Below are positions 8,024-18,858 of a stretch of DNA of 64,000 nucleotides, piece by piece; the stretch's first letter is position 1; each line of letters opens with the position of its first letter. The notes beneath the pieces were generated by a model. The model saw only the letters and a program-made list of their open reading frames with translations. It was not told where the DNA came from and did not search any database. Source of the stretch: Micromonospora halophytica (GTDB lineage: Bacteria; Actinomycetota; Actinomycetes; Mycobacteriales; Micromonosporaceae); the NCBI RefSeq assembly GCF_900090245.1, contig NZ_FMDN01000021.1:39828-103827 (forward strand), read 5' to 3'. The translations under genes and the position numbers were made by a program.

Positions 8024-9160
8024 ATGCGTGGGCAACTGATCGGGGCGGAGCCGACCGCCGGAGGAGAACCGGCCCCCGGGCCGCCGGCCCGGGGGCCGGA
8101 CCGGATGCCCGGGGACGAGCCGGACCTCGGCCACCACGGGGACGTCGAGGCGACCCCCGGCCTGGTCGACCTGGCGGTCAACGTCCGGCGCGACGAGATG
8201 CCGGACTGGCTGGCCGACCCGCTCACCGCCTCGCTGGCCGACCTGACCGCGTACCCGGACCCGCGGCCCGCCCGGGCGGCCGTCGCGGCCCGGCACGGCC
8301 GTCCCCCGGAGGAGGTACTGCTCACCGCCGGCGCCGCCGAGGGTTTCGTGCTGATCGCCCGCACCCTGGCCGGGGTGCGCCGGCCGGTGGTGGTGCACCC
8401 GCAGTTCACCGAGCCGGAGGCAGCGCTGCGGGCCGCCGGGCACCCTGTCGAGCGGGTGCTGCTCGACCCGGCCGACGGCTTCCGTCTCGACCCCGCGCGG
8501 GTGCCCGACGACGCCGACCTGGTCATGATCGGCAACCCGACGAACCCCACCTCGGTGCTGCACCCCGCCGCCGACCTGGCCGCGCTGGCCCGGCCCGGCC
8601 GGGTGCTCGTGGTGGACGAGGCGTTCGCCGACACCACGCTCGCGCCGGGCGTCGACGGCGAGCCGGAGTCCCTCGCCGGCCGGCGTGACCTGCCCGGCCT
8701 GCTCGTGGTCCGCAGCCTCACCAAGACCTGGGGCCTCGCCGGGCTGCGGATCGGCTATCTACTCGGCGAGGCAGCGCTGCTGGCGCGGCTCGCGGCCGGC
8801 CAGCCGCTCTGGGCGGTCTCCACCCCGGCACTCGCCGCCGCCACCGCCATCGCCGCACCGGCCGCCGTCGCGGCCGAGCGAGCGATCGCCGCCCGGCTCG
8901 CCGCCGACCGCGACCACCTGGTCGCCCGCCTGTCGGCCCTGCCCGGGGTACGCGTCGCGGGCCGCCCGGCCAGCGCCTTCGTCCTGATCCACCTGGCCGG
9001 CGCGGACCGGGTGCGCGAGACGCTGCGTGCGCGCGGATGGGCGGTCCGGCGCGGGGACACCTTCCCCGGCCTGGGCCCCGACTGGCTGCGGGTGGCCGTG
9101 CGCGACCCGGCCACGTCCGACGCGTTCACCGAGGTACTGGCCGAGATCCTGGAGGCATGA
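8024..9160 (+). CDS. cobC: CobC-like aminotransferase (threonine-phosphate decarboxylase family)
   Basis: PLP-dependent fold-type I enzyme. In corrinoid pathways this family decarboxylates L-threonine-O-3-phosphate to aminopropanol phosphate for the nucleotide loop; the same fold includes HisC. The 378-residue product has LLTAGAAEGF for the cofactor phosphate region, NPTNPTS, VVDEAF and the Schiff-base lysine at about residue 234 in SLTKTWGLAGLRIGY. ATG 8024 is chosen because the open frame upstream runs into the divergent PBP promoter; ATG 8105 is an alternative. The stop overlaps cobT (ATGA), supporting a cobalamin role over histidine synthesis. Confidence 0.8.
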   Translation: MRGQLIGAEPTAGGEPAPGPPARGPDRMPGDEPDLGHHGDVEATPGLVDLAVNVRRDEMPDWLADPLTASLADLTAYPDPRPARAAVAARHGRPPEEVLLTAGAAEGFVLIARTLAGVRRPVVVHPQFTEPEAALRAAGHPVERVLLDPADGFRLDPARVPDDADLVMIGNPTNPTSVLHPAADLAALARPGRVLVVDEAFADTTLAPGVDGEPESLAGRRDLPGLLVVRSLTKTWGLAGLRIGYLLGEAALLARLAAGQPLWAVSTPALAAATAIAAPAAVAAERAIAARLAADRDHLVARLSALPGVRVAGRPASAFVLIHLAGADRVRETLRARGWAVRRGDTFPGLGPDWLRVAVRDPATSDAFTEVLAEILEA

Positions 9161-10230
9161 TGCTGGAGACCACCATCGCGGCGATCCGGCCGCCCGACGA
9201 GCCGGCGATGGCCGCCGCCCGGGACCTCCAGGGACGGCTGACCAAGCCCGCCGGTTCGCTCGGCGCCCTGGAGGAGCTCTCCGTACGCCTGGCCGGGCTG
9301 GCCGGGACCTGCCCGCCGCCGCTGCCCGAACCGGCCGCGGTGGCGATCTTCGCCGGGGACCACGGCGTGCACGCCCAGGGGGTGACTCCCTGGCCGCAGG
9401 AGGTCACTGCCCAGATGATCGGCAACTTCCTGGCCGGCGGCGCGGTGGTCAACGCGTTCGCCCGGCAGGCCGGTGCGTCGGTCACCGTGGTCGACGTCGG
9501 CGTCGCCACCGCGCTTCCGGTCGACCCGGACGCCGACCGGGCCGGCCCCCGGCTGGTCGAGGCCAACGTCCGCCGGGGCACCCGGGACATGACCGTCACC
9601 GCCGCCCTGACCCGGGAGGAGGCCCGCACGGCGGTCGAGACCGGCATCCGCGTCGCCGGTGAGCTGGTCGATGCCGGGGCGGGGATCCTGCTCACCGGCG
9701 ACATGGGCATCGCCAACACCACCCCGTCGGCCGCGCTGATCGCCGCCCTCACCGGGACCGACCCGGCCGAGGCGACCGGACGCGGCACCGGGGTGGACGA
9801 CGAGACGTACCGGCGCAAGGTCGGCGTGGTGCGGGCCGCGCTGCGCCGGCACCGGCCCGACCCGGCCGACCCGCTGGGCGTGCTGGCCGCCGTCGGCGGC
9901 CTGGAACACGCGGCGCTGGCCGGCCTGATCCTCGGCGCCGCCGCGCGGCGCGTGCCGGTGCTGCTGGACGGGGTGATCGCGGCGAGCGCCGCGCTCGTCG
10001 CGGCGGCCCTGGCCCCGGACGCGGTCGGCGCGATGGTCGCCGGGCACCGCTCGGCCGAGCCGGGCGCCACCGTCGCGCTGCGGCACCTCGGGCTGGATCC
10101 GCTGATCGACCTCGGGCTGCGCCTCGGCGAGGGGACCGGTGCGCTGCTGGCGCTGCCGGTGGTCACCGGCGCGGTGCGGGTGCTGCACGAGGTCGCCACC
10201 TTCGACTCGGCGGGGGTCTCGGAGAAGTGA
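9157..10230 (+). CDS. cobT: nicotinate-nucleotide:dimethylbenzimidazole phosphoribosyltransferase
   Basis: CobT makes alpha-ribazole phosphate from nicotinate mononucleotide and 5,6-dimethylbenzimidazole for the lower ligand of cobalamin. The 357-residue protein shows RLTKPAGSLGALEEL near the start, FAGDHGVHAQGVTPWPQEVTAQM-type substrate-site residues around 60-85, TGDMGIANTTPS, and the catalytic glutamate in GEGTGALLALP near the C-terminus. Length matches the family (about 350). Start is ATG 9157, overlapping the cobC stop; ATG 9160 is equally possible. The cysG gene overlaps its end, so cobC-cobT-cysG form a translationally coupled operon. Confidence 0.93.
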   Translation: MMLETTIAAIRPPDEPAMAAARDLQGRLTKPAGSLGALEELSVRLAGLAGTCPPPLPEPAAVAIFAGDHGVHAQGVTPWPQEVTAQMIGNFLAGGAVVNAFARQAGASVTVVDVGVATALPVDPDADRAGPRLVEANVRRGTRDMTVTAALTREEARTAVETGIRVAGELVDAGAGILLTGDMGIANTTPSAALIAALTGTDPAEATGRGTGVDDETYRRKVGVVRAALRRHRPDPADPLGVLAAVGGLEHAALAGLILGAAARRVPVLLDGVIAASAALVAAALAPDAVGAMVAGHRSAEPGATVALRHLGLDPLIDLGLRLGEGTGALLALPVVTGAVRVLHEVATFDSAGVSEK

Positions 10231-11450
10231 CGGTCAATCCCTACCCCCTCGGCCTGCGGCTGGCGGGCCGGCGGGTGGTCGTGGTGGGCGGGGGAGCGGT
10301 CGCCACCCGCCGGGTGCCGGCACTGCTCGACGCGGGCGCGGACGTCTTCCTCGTCGCCCCGGAGTTGACCCCCGCCCTGCACGCGCACGTCGACGCCGGC
10401 CGGGTGCACTGGGCGCCGCGCCGGTTCGTCCCGGACGACCTCGACGGGGCCTGGCTGGTGCAGGTCGCCGTCGACGACCCGCTCGCCGCCGCGTCGGTCA
10501 GCGCCGCCGCCGCCGAGCGGAAGATCTTCTGCGTACGCGCCGACGACCGCGCCGCCGCCACCGCCTGGACCCCGGCGGTCACCCGGCACGGCCCGGTCAC
10601 CGTCGCGGTGCTCGGCGGTGGGGACCCCCGCCGGGCGATGAGCGTCCGCGACGCGGTACGCGACCTGCTGAACGTCCGCACCGGTCTCGCCGCGGTGGCC
10701 CCGCAGGCGCCCACCGGGGCCGCCCCCGGCCGGGTGGCGCTGGTCGGGGCGGGCCCGGGCGACCCGGAGCTGATCACCGTCAAGGGCTGGCGGCTGCTCA
10801 CCGAGGCGGACGTGGTGGTCGCCGACCGTCTCGTCCCCGGGCTGCTCCTGGACGAACTGCGCCCCGACGTGGAGCTGGTCGACGCCTCCAAGATCCCGTA
10901 CGGGCCGTCGCGGGCTCAGGAGGAGATCAACCGGATCCTGGTCGAGCGGGCGCTGGCCGGCAGGTTCGTGGTACGGCTCAAGGGCGGTGACCCGTACGTC
11001 TTCGGCCGGGGTGGCGAGGAACTGCTCGCCTGCGCCGAGGCCGGTGTGCCGGTGACCGTCGTACCGGGGGTGACCAGCGCGATCGCCGTGCCGGCGGTGG
11101 CCGGTGTCCCGGTCACCCACCGGGCGGTGGCGCACGAGTTCACCGTCGTCTCCGGGCACGTCGCGCCGGACTCGCCGGCCTCGCTGGTGCAGTGGCCGGC
11201 CCTCGCGGGACTGCGCGGCACCCTGGTGGTGCTGATGGGGCTGAAGAACCTCGCCGCGATCGCCGACACCCTCACCGGGCACGGCAAGGACCCGGCCACC
11301 CGGGTCGCGGTGATCCAGGAGGGCACCACGGGCGCCCAGCGCAGCCTGCGCTCGACGCTCGGCACGGTGGCGGCGGACGTGGTCGCGGCGGGCCTGCGTC
11401 CGCCGGCGATCGTGGTGATCGGCTCCGTCGTCGGGGCCTTGGACACCTGA
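10227..11450 (+). CDS. cysG: siroheme synthase: precorrin-2 dehydrogenase / uroporphyrinogen-III methyltransferase
   Basis: Two-domain enzyme of the tetrapyrrole branch. The N-terminal part (about 1-150) has the NAD-binding start VVVVGGGAVATRRV and is the precorrin-2 dehydrogenase/ferrochelatase-like domain. The C-terminal part (about 165-407) is the SAM-dependent uroporphyrinogen-III C-methyltransferase with VGAGPGDPELITVKG and VVRLKGGDPYVFGRGGEE. Length (407) is slightly shorter than E. coli CysG (457). GTG 10227 overlaps the cobT stop (GTGA). It could supply precorrin-2 to cobalamin synthesis as well as siroheme for sulfite and nitrite reductases. A strong terminator follows. Confidence 0.92.
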   Translation: MTVNPYPLGLRLAGRRVVVVGGGAVATRRVPALLDAGADVFLVAPELTPALHAHVDAGRVHWAPRRFVPDDLDGAWLVQVAVDDPLAAASVSAAAAERKIFCVRADDRAAATAWTPAVTRHGPVTVAVLGGGDPRRAMSVRDAVRDLLNVRTGLAAVAPQAPTGAAPGRVALVGAGPGDPELITVKGWRLLTEADVVVADRLVPGLLLDELRPDVELVDASKIPYGPSRAQEEINRILVERALAGRFVVRLKGGDPYVFGRGGEELLACAEAGVPVTVVPGVTSAIAVPAVAGVPVTHRAVAHEFTVVSGHVAPDSPASLVQWPALAGLRGTLVVLMGLKNLAAIADTLTGHGKDPATRVAVIQEGTTGAQRSLRSTLGTVAADVVAAGLRPPAIVVIGSVVGALDT

Positions 11451-11488
11451 GGTTCTGCCCGTCTCGAGCCTGGTGATCCGTGGAGACG

Positions 11489-11525
11489 CGACGGCGGCCG
11501 GAGACGAAGTCTCCGGCCGCCGTCG
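11489..11525. terminator. strong bidirectional hairpin between cysG and otsB-GH15
   Basis: Perfect 17-bp stem (11489-11505 with 11509-11525) closed by a three-base gaa loop. It lies between convergent genes, about 40 bp after the cysG stop and 10 bp after the otsB stop on the other strand, so it can end both transcripts. No T tract on the plus side. Confidence 0.85.
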
Positions 11526-11534
11526 TCGGTCAGG

Positions 11535-14141
11535 TCACTGCTTGAGCATGTTGTCCAGGAGCAGGGCGCAGCGGATCAGGCCCAGGTGGCTGTACGCCTG
11601 CGGGTGGTTGCCCAGGCCGCGCTCGGCGAGCGGGTCGTACTGCTCGGGGAGCAGGCCGGTCGGGCCGGCCGTGTCGACCATCTGGACGAACAGCTCCTCC
11701 GCGTCGGTGCGGCGGCCGGTGCGCAGGTACGCCTCGATCAGCCACGCCGTGCAGATGTGGAAGCCGCCCTCCCGGCCGGGCAGGCCGTCGTCCCAGTGGT
11801 ACCGGTAGACGACCGGGCCGCTGCGCAGGTCCGCCTCGATCCGGAGCACGGTGGAGAGGAAGCGCGGGTCGTCGCCCGGGAGCAGCCCCGACAGGCCGAT
11901 CCAGAGCGAGGAGGCGTCCATGTCCTCGTCGCCGTACGCGACGCTGTACGCCTCGACCTCCTCGTGCCAGCCGTTCTCCAGCACGTTCGCGCCGATCCGG
12001 TCGCGCAGCTCCACCCACTCGGGCCGGTCCTCGCCGCCGTGCTGACGCATCACGTGCAGCGCCCGGTCCACGGTCATCCAGCACATCACCTTGGAGAAGA
12101 TGTGGTGCCGGGGAGGAAGACGGGCCTCCCAGATGCCGTGGTCGGGCTCGTGCCAGCGACGGCGTACCGCCTCGACCATGTTCTCCAGCACCCGCCACTC
12201 GTCCTCACGGACCGAGCCGCGGGCGTCGGCCACGGCGGCGATCAGGTCGGCGATCGGGCCGAAGACGTCGAGCTGGAGCTGGTGGTTGGCGAGGTTGCCG
12301 ACCCGGACCGGCCGGGAGCCGGCGTACCCGGGCAGGGTGTCGATGACCGCCTCGGCGCCCAGCTCGTAGCCGTCCACCGTGTAGAGCGGGTGCAGCCGCT
12401 CCGGGTGCCCGCCGGTGCGCTCGATGCAGCCGTCCACCCAGCGCAGCAGCGCCTCGGCCTCCTCGATCGAGCCGAGGTCGACAAGCGCCCGCGCGGTCAT
12501 CGCCGCGTCGCGCAGCCAGCAGTACCGGTAGTCCCAGTTCCGCACGCCGCCCAGTTCCTCCGGCAGCGAGGTGGTGGCTGCCGCCAGGATCGATCCGGTC
12601 GCCTCGTGGCAGAGCCCACGAAGCGTGAGCGCGCTGCGGGCGACCAGGTCCCGGGCGGTGGTCGGCAGCCGCAGCGAGGCCACCCAGTCCTTCCAGGGCT
12701 GCTCGGCAGCGGCCTGCCGGTCGTGGATCGGGTCGGCGTGGTGCTCCAGGCTGTGCGTGCCGAAGCGCAGCTCCAGCACGACCTGCCCGCCAGCCGCGCG
12801 CAGGTCGACCACGGCACGGGCGGTCTCGTAGCCCCCGTCGTTGCTGATCTCCCAATCCACGCCGGGGGCGTAGAGCGCGGCCGGCTCGTTGGAGCCGAGC
12901 ACCAGCAGGCCGTCGTCCATCGGCTGGAGCTGCGTGGCGACCTGGCCGAACTCGGGCCGCGGGGCGAACTCGATCCGGGCCTTGCCGGAGCCGGTGAGCA
13001 CCCGTACCAGGGTCGAGTCGCCGGTGATGATCGCCGGGCCGTCCGGGGTGGTCTCCCGGGCCGGCAGGTCGAGCCAGTCGGTGACGGTGAGGCCGGACCA
13101 GCGGGTCTCCACGGTCATCGTGCCGTTGCGGTAGCGCTGCCCCAGCGGGATGCCGCCGCGCTCCGGGCCGATGGTGAAGTGCCCGGCGGGGCTGCCGCCG
13201 ACCAGGTCGGCGAAGATCGCCGCCGAGTCCGGCTTGGGGTGGCAGAGCCAGCTGACCTTGGCCTCGGGGGTGAGCAGGGCGACGGTCCGACCGTTGGCGA
13301 GCATCGAGTGCCGCTCGATCGGGACGGCCCGCTCGCCGAAGAGCCAGTGCCGGCGGGTCTCCAGCAGCAGGCCGAGGGCCCGGGCGGCGTCGATCGGCTC
13401 GGCGACCCGGTAGTGGGCCTGGGTGTCGCCGGGGCCGATCTTGATGCCGACGTCGGGGCCGTGCAGGTTGCCGAAGGCGTTCTCGTCGGTGACGTCGTCG
13501 CCGATGAAGAGCACCGCGCTGGCCGAGAGCTGGGTCCGCAACTGGTCGACCGCGGTGCCCTTGTGGGTCGCGACCACCGACAGCTCGATGACCTCCTTGC
13601 CCTGGGTGACGGTGACGTCCTCCCAGGTGGCGGGGCCGCTGCGGACCGCCTCGATGACGGCGGCGGCGACCTGCGGGTCGACCCCGCGGGTGTGCACCGC
13701 GACGCTGGCCGGCTTGCGTTCCAGCCGTACGCCCGGGTGGGCGGCGGCGATCTCGCGCAGCGCGTCGCGCAGCCGGGTGCGTACGGCGACCAGCTCGGGG
13801 GAGAGCCGTTCCACGAATCCGATGTCGAACTCGGAGCCGTGGCTGCCGACCAGGTGGACCTCGCTGGGCAGCCGGGACAGCGCCGCCAGGTCCCGCAGCG
13901 CGCGACCGGAGACCACCGCGACGGTGGTCTGTGGCAGCGCGGCCAGCGCGCGGACCGCGGCGACCGACTCCGGCAGCGGCACGGCCTTGCTCGGGTCCTC
14001 GACGATCGGGGCGAGCGTCCCGTCGTAGTCGCAGGCGACCAGGAGCTGCGGGACCCGGGCGATCCGCCCGATGGCCGCGCGCAGCTCGGGGTCCATCGTC
14101 CCCGCGGGCGGGGTCACGATGTCGGTGGCGGGGGCGTTCAC
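11535..14141 (-). CDS. otsB: fused trehalose-6-phosphate phosphatase / GH15 glucoamylase-trehalase
   Basis: Two enzymes in one 868-residue chain. Residues 1 to about 250 form a HAD phosphatase of the OtsB type, with nucleophile Asp38 in DYDGTLAP, VVSGRALRDL and GDDVTDENAF; it releases trehalose from trehalose-6-phosphate. From about residue 285 to the end is a GH15 domain with AKVSWLCHPKPDSAAIF, RNWDYRYCWLRDAAMT and the acid region GLLPEQYDP. Actinobacterial GH15 proteins of this kind include trehalases, so the chain may both make and cleave trehalose, or the GH15 part may act on another alpha-glucoside. GTG 14141 follows a gaggtgac site. It lies 55 bp downstream of otsA in the same direction, and the gap is filled by a dispersed repeat. 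Confidence 0.88.
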   Translation of the reverse strand: MNAPATDIVTPPAGTMDPELRAAIGRIARVPQLLVACDYDGTLAPIVEDPSKAVPLPESVAAVRALAALPQTTVAVVSGRALRDLAALSRLPSEVHLVGSHGSEFDIGFVERLSPELVAVRTRLRDALREIAAAHPGVRLERKPASVAVHTRGVDPQVAAAVIEAVRSGPATWEDVTVTQGKEVIELSVVATHKGTAVDQLRTQLSASAVLFIGDDVTDENAFGNLHGPDVGIKIGPGDTQAHYRVAEPIDAARALGLLLETRRHWLFGERAVPIERHSMLANGRTVALLTPEAKVSWLCHPKPDSAAIFADLVGGSPAGHFTIGPERGGIPLGQRYRNGTMTVETRWSGLTVTDWLDLPARETTPDGPAIITGDSTLVRVLTGSGKARIEFAPRPEFGQVATQLQPMDDGLLVLGSNEPAALYAPGVDWEISNDGGYETARAVVDLRAAGGQVVLELRFGTHSLEHHADPIHDRQAAAEQPWKDWVASLRLPTTARDLVARSALTLRGLCHEATGSILAAATTSLPEELGGVRNWDYRYCWLRDAAMTARALVDLGSIEEAEALLRWVDGCIERTGGHPERLHPLYTVDGYELGAEAVIDTLPGYAGSRPVRVGNLANHQLQLDVFGPIADLIAAVADARGSVREDEWRVLENMVEAVRRRWHEPDHGIWEARLPPRHHIFSKVMCWMTVDRALHVMRQHGGEDRPEWVELRDRIGANVLENGWHEEVEAYSVAYGDEDMDASSLWIGLSGLLPGDDPRFLSTVLRIEADLRSGPVVYRYHWDDGLPGREGGFHICTAWLIEAYLRTGRRTDAEELFVQMVDTAGPTGLLPEQYDPLAERGLGNHPQAYSHLGLIRCALLLDNMLKQ

Positions 14142-14200
14142 GATGTCACCTCGGTTCGCGGCTGCGGGGCTCGCAGGGTCGGCTCACTCCGCACGCTCAC
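14142..14200 (-). repeat. dispersed spacer repeat, copy A (otsA-otsB gap)
   Basis: Read on the minus strand this 59-bp segment begins GTGAGCG at the otsA stop and contains GAGTGAGCCG, TGCGAGCCCCGCAG and CGCGAACC, ending just before the otsB start. The same order of blocks occurs in the 58-bp tandem repeat at 31043-31158. It exactly spans the gap between two co-directional genes and carries its own gaggtgac ribosome-binding site. Confidence 0.7.
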
Positions 14201-15597
14201 GAGGCCTCCGCCCCGCGCGTGCCGAGTTCGGTGAGGAACGATTTCGCCCAGTGCCCCACGTCGTGGGTGCGCAGATGACGTTGCATGATCCGCATGCGTC
14301 GACGGGCCTCCGGCTTCTCCACGTGTACAGCCCGCAGGAGAGCGTCCTTGACGGCGTCGGGGTCGTGCGGGTTGCACAGGAACGCCTGACGCAGCTCGGT
14401 GGCGGCGCCGGCGAACTCGCTGAGCACGAGCGCGCCGCCCTGGTCGGCGCGCGATGCCACGTACTCCTTGGCCACCAGATTCATTCCGTCTCGCAGCGGG
14501 GTCACCATCATCACGTCGGCCGCGACGTACATCGCGGCCAGTTCGGAGCGACTGTACGACTGATGCAGATAATGCACCGCCGGCACGCCGACCCGTCCGA
14601 ATTCACCATTAATCCGGCCAACTTCCCGTTCCACCTTGACGCGAAGTGCCTGGTAGTGCTCCACGCGCTCGCGGCTGGGCGTGGCGACCTGCACCATAAC
14701 CGCGTCCGGAACTGTCAACTTTCCGTCAGCAAGAAGTTCCCGGAAGGCCTTGAGTCGGAGCTCGATGCCCTTGGTGTAGTCCAGCCGGTCGACGCCCAGG
14801 ATGATCGTCTTCGGGTTGCCGAGCTCCTCGCGGATCTGCTTCGCCCGGGCCTGGATCGCCGCGTCCTCGGCCAGCCGTTCCATCTCCCGAGTGTCGATGG
14901 AGATCGGGAACGCCCCGGCCTTCACCTGCCGGCCGTCCACCTGGATCATCTGGCCCTCGTAGCGCAGGCCGAGCAGGTGCCGGGCCAGCCGGACGAAGTT
15001 CTGCGCGGCCAGCCGCTGCTGGAATCCGACCAGATCGGCCCCGAGCAGGCCGCGCAGGATCTCGGTGCGGAACGGCATCTGCATGAACAGCTCGATCGGC
15101 GGGAACGGGATGTGCAGGAAGAAGCCGATCTTCAGGTCGGGCCGCAGCTCGCGGAGCATCGCCGGGACCAGCTGGAGCTGGTAGTCCTGCACCCAGACCG
15201 TCGCGCCCTCGGCCGCGACCTCCGCCGCGGCCTCCGCGAACCGGGCGTTGACCAGCCGGTACGCCTCGCGCCAGCGGCGCTTGTAGGCGGGCGTCTCCAC
15301 CGCGTCGTGGTAGAGCGGCCAGATGGTGGCGTTGGACTGGCCCTCGTAGTAGCGTTCCAGCTCCTCCGCGCTGAGCGGGACCGGGTGCAGGCGGATGCCC
15401 TCCAGGTCGAACGGCTCCGGGGCGGCCCCCGTGCCACCGGCCCAGCCCACCCAGGTGCCCCGGTGCTCGGCGAGGACGGGGTGCAACGCGGTGACCAGCC
15501 CGCCCGGGCTGCGTCGCCACTGCCGTCCCTCTGGTGTGCTCACCTCGTCGACCGGCAGTCGGTTCGCCACTACGACAAAGGAGCTACGGACGGTCAC
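14197..15597 (-). CDS. otsA: trehalose-6-phosphate synthase
   Basis: GT20 glycosyltransferase that joins UDP- or GDP-glucose and glucose-6-phosphate to trehalose-6-phosphate in the cytoplasm. The 466-residue product starts TVRSSFVVVANRLPVDE, with SPGGLVTALHP for sugar phosphate, WVQDYQLQLVPAML, GFFLHIPFPP, LGVDRLDYTKGI and the C-terminal DGMNLVAKEYVASRAD nucleotide-sugar loop, all diagnostic. GTG 15597 is chosen because a ggaggtgg site lies about 10 bases upstream and homology begins there; the open frame extends 29 codons further without similarity. The partner phosphatase gene follows directly. Likely role: compatible solute and cell-envelope trehalose supply. Confidence 0.94.
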   Translation of the reverse strand: MTVRSSFVVVANRLPVDEVSTPEGRQWRRSPGGLVTALHPVLAEHRGTWVGWAGGTGAAPEPFDLEGIRLHPVPLSAEELERYYEGQSNATIWPLYHDAVETPAYKRRWREAYRLVNARFAEAAAEVAAEGATVWVQDYQLQLVPAMLRELRPDLKIGFFLHIPFPPIELFMQMPFRTEILRGLLGADLVGFQQRLAAQNFVRLARHLLGLRYEGQMIQVDGRQVKAGAFPISIDTREMERLAEDAAIQARAKQIREELGNPKTIILGVDRLDYTKGIELRLKAFRELLADGKLTVPDAVMVQVATPSRERVEHYQALRVKVEREVGRINGEFGRVGVPAVHYLHQSYSRSELAAMYVAADVMMVTPLRDGMNLVAKEYVASRADQGGALVLSEFAGAATELRQAFLCNPHDPDAVKDALLRAVHVEKPEARRRMRIMQRHLRTHDVGHWAKSFLTELGTRGAEAS

Positions 15598-15916
15598 GAT
15601 CGGCCACCTCCGGGTGCTGACGGGTCCACCGCGATGAGCGTACTGAGCGTAGCTGCGGCGTCTGGTGCCCCGTGCCGGAGTCACCTACCCGTCCCACGAC
15701 CGCTCAACCCATGACGTGATCTTGACGACACCCGCTGCCTGCGGCGGCACGCGGCGCAGCGCCGGGCGGGGTGATGTGGGCGCGGCGGGGCGTACCTGTC
15801 AGGATTGACGACGACGTGCGCGCGGCCGGCCCCGGGCCGGTGGCGGCGGGCGGAAGTCGCCGCCCGCGCCCGCGCCCGCAAGCTCGCGATCGCAACCGAC
15901 GGAGGTAGCCCGCACC
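15598..15916. other. divergent otsA/ettA intergenic region
   Basis: About 320 bp without a supported gene. A direct repeat gagcgtact/gagcgtagc lies near 15636-15652 upstream of otsA, and a possible -35 TTGACG near 15722 has no convincing -10 partner on the plus strand. The ettA ribosome-binding site ggaggtag is at 15900-15907. No stable terminator or riboswitch fold was recognised. Confidence 0.4.
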
Positions 15917-17593
<1,677 letters not shown>

Positions 17594-17594
17594 C

Positions 17595-18041
17595 GTGGCC
17601 GACCGGTTTGTCTACCACTGCACGCTGCGGTGGTCCGACCTGGACGCGTACGGCCACGTCAACAACGCCCGCTTCCTCACCCTGTACGAGGAGGCCCGGG
17701 TCGCGATGATGTTCGCCGGCGGCCGGGCGTGGGGCGTCGACTCGTTCTCCGACGGAGTGGTCATCCGCCGGCACGAGGTCGACTACCTGCGCCCGGTGGA
17801 CTACGCGCTGGGCCGGGCCACCGCGGAGGCGGCCCCGAGCGTCCGCATCGAACTGTGGGTGGAGGAGATCCGGGCCTCCCGGTTCACCGTGGCCTACGAG
17901 TTGTACGACGGCGACGTGCTGGCCAGCACCGCCCGGTCGGTGCTGGTGCCGTTCGACCTGACCGCCAAGCGGCCCCGGCGGATCACCGACGACGAGCGGA
18001 CCTTCCTGCTGTCGTACGCCCTGTCCAGCGGTGCGGCGTGA
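17595..18041 (+). CDS. hot-dog fold acyl-CoA thioesterase
   Basis: Single-domain 148-residue 4-hydroxybenzoyl-CoA thioesterase/YbgC-like protein, expected to hydrolyse acyl-CoAs in the cytoplasm. The family signature is near the N-terminus: RWSDLDAYGHVNNARFLTLYEEAR, where the Asp and the HVNN segment form the active site. GTG 17595 begins one base after the ettA stop, so the genes are almost certainly co-transcribed. A thioesterase near ettA is also found in mycobacteria (Rv2475c and Rv2477c), which supports the call. Acyl preference cannot be read from sequence. Confidence 0.9.
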   Translation: MADRFVYHCTLRWSDLDAYGHVNNARFLTLYEEARVAMMFAGGRAWGVDSFSDGVVIRRHEVDYLRPVDYALGRATAEAAPSVRIELWVEEIRASRFTVAYELYDGDVLASTARSVLVPFDLTAKRPRRITDDERTFLLSYALSSGAA

Positions 18042-18727
18042 GCGGGGCGCCGGCCGTGACGCCGGGGCACGGGCTGGACGGCGTCGCCGACGCGGGCGCC
18101 TTCCTGTCCCGGCTGGTCCGCTTCGACCCGGCCACCGTGGTCCGGCTGCGGCCGGTCGACGGGGCCGGGCGGACCACCCTCTGGGCCCGGCTGCCATGGG
18201 ACGTGCTGGTGGCCCGTACGGTGGCCGGCCGGGCGCCGTACGACGTCACGGTCGCCGCCGCGGACCTGCTGGCCCGGCTGGAGTCCGCCGACGGCGCGCT
18301 GCCGACCCGCCGGGACGACCGGTGGCGCTGGCCGCTGCCGCCGACGGCCGGTCGCGGGGTGGAGGCGTTGCCCGCCGGTGAACTGCGCCGGATCGCCGAG
18401 GCGGCGGCGGGCACCCTGCGCAGCGCGGCCACGCACGGTGTCGGCGGGCGTGCGGTGGGGCAGCGGATGCTGCGCGACGCGCTGCTCGACCACGTCGCGG
18501 TGGTGGTGACTCCGGACGACGCGCCGGGGGAGCCGGTCGAGGTGAGCCAGCGTCTGGTCCAGGGTCTGGTCCGGATGGGATTCCTCGGGCCGGTGGACTC
18601 TCCCGGCGAGGTGCAGGTCCGGGTGGTCGGCCGATGGGTCGGACTGGTCGGACCGTACGGAGCGGCATGGTCGCGGAAGGTTTCCGATCTTGCCGTCCGA
18701 CCCCTCGGAAATCATCCGAAAGGATGA
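18038..18727 (+). CDS. conserved hypothetical protein, third gene of the ettA operon
   Basis: Product of about 229 residues, start GTG 18038 overlapping the thioesterase stop (GTGA). It is soluble, Arg/Ala-rich, with no signal peptide or membrane segment. Recognisable stretches are FLSRLVRFDPATVVRLRP, TTLWARLPWDVLVARTV and a C-terminal half with MLRDALLDHVAVVV and VQGLVRMGFLG. The translational coupling to ettA and the thioesterase suggests a linked function, but I recognise no characterised family. The frame reads on from an upstream shadow frame, which was trimmed to the overlap start. Confidence 0.7.
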   Translation: MSGAPAVTPGHGLDGVADAGAFLSRLVRFDPATVVRLRPVDGAGRTTLWARLPWDVLVARTVAGRAPYDVTVAAADLLARLESADGALPTRRDDRWRWPLPPTAGRGVEALPAGELRRIAEAAAGTLRSAATHGVGGRAVGQRMLRDALLDHVAVVVTPDDAPGEPVEVSQRLVQGLVRMGFLGPVDSPGEVQVRVVGRWVGLVGPYGAAWSRKVSDLAVRPLGNHPKG

Positions 18728-18858
18728 GCCGCACTCATTCTTCCGGGCTGGGGCTGGCGTTGGGGGGGTGCTTCCGCCCGGCTGTCCGGGTACCGTCCAT
18801 CCTCGGATCCAACGCACCGTAGGCGTCCGGATCCGCTGGGGAGTGAGGTGCGCGAGCG

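Noticed and set aside
8024..9160. HisC (histidinol-phosphate aminotransferase)
   Set aside because: Shares the fold, but overlaps cobT and cysG in one operon, so a corrinoid role is preferred.
11586..14234. 882-residue plus-strand frame opposite otsB-GH15
   Set aside because: Shadow of a well-supported fused enzyme gene on the minus strand; no coherent domains.
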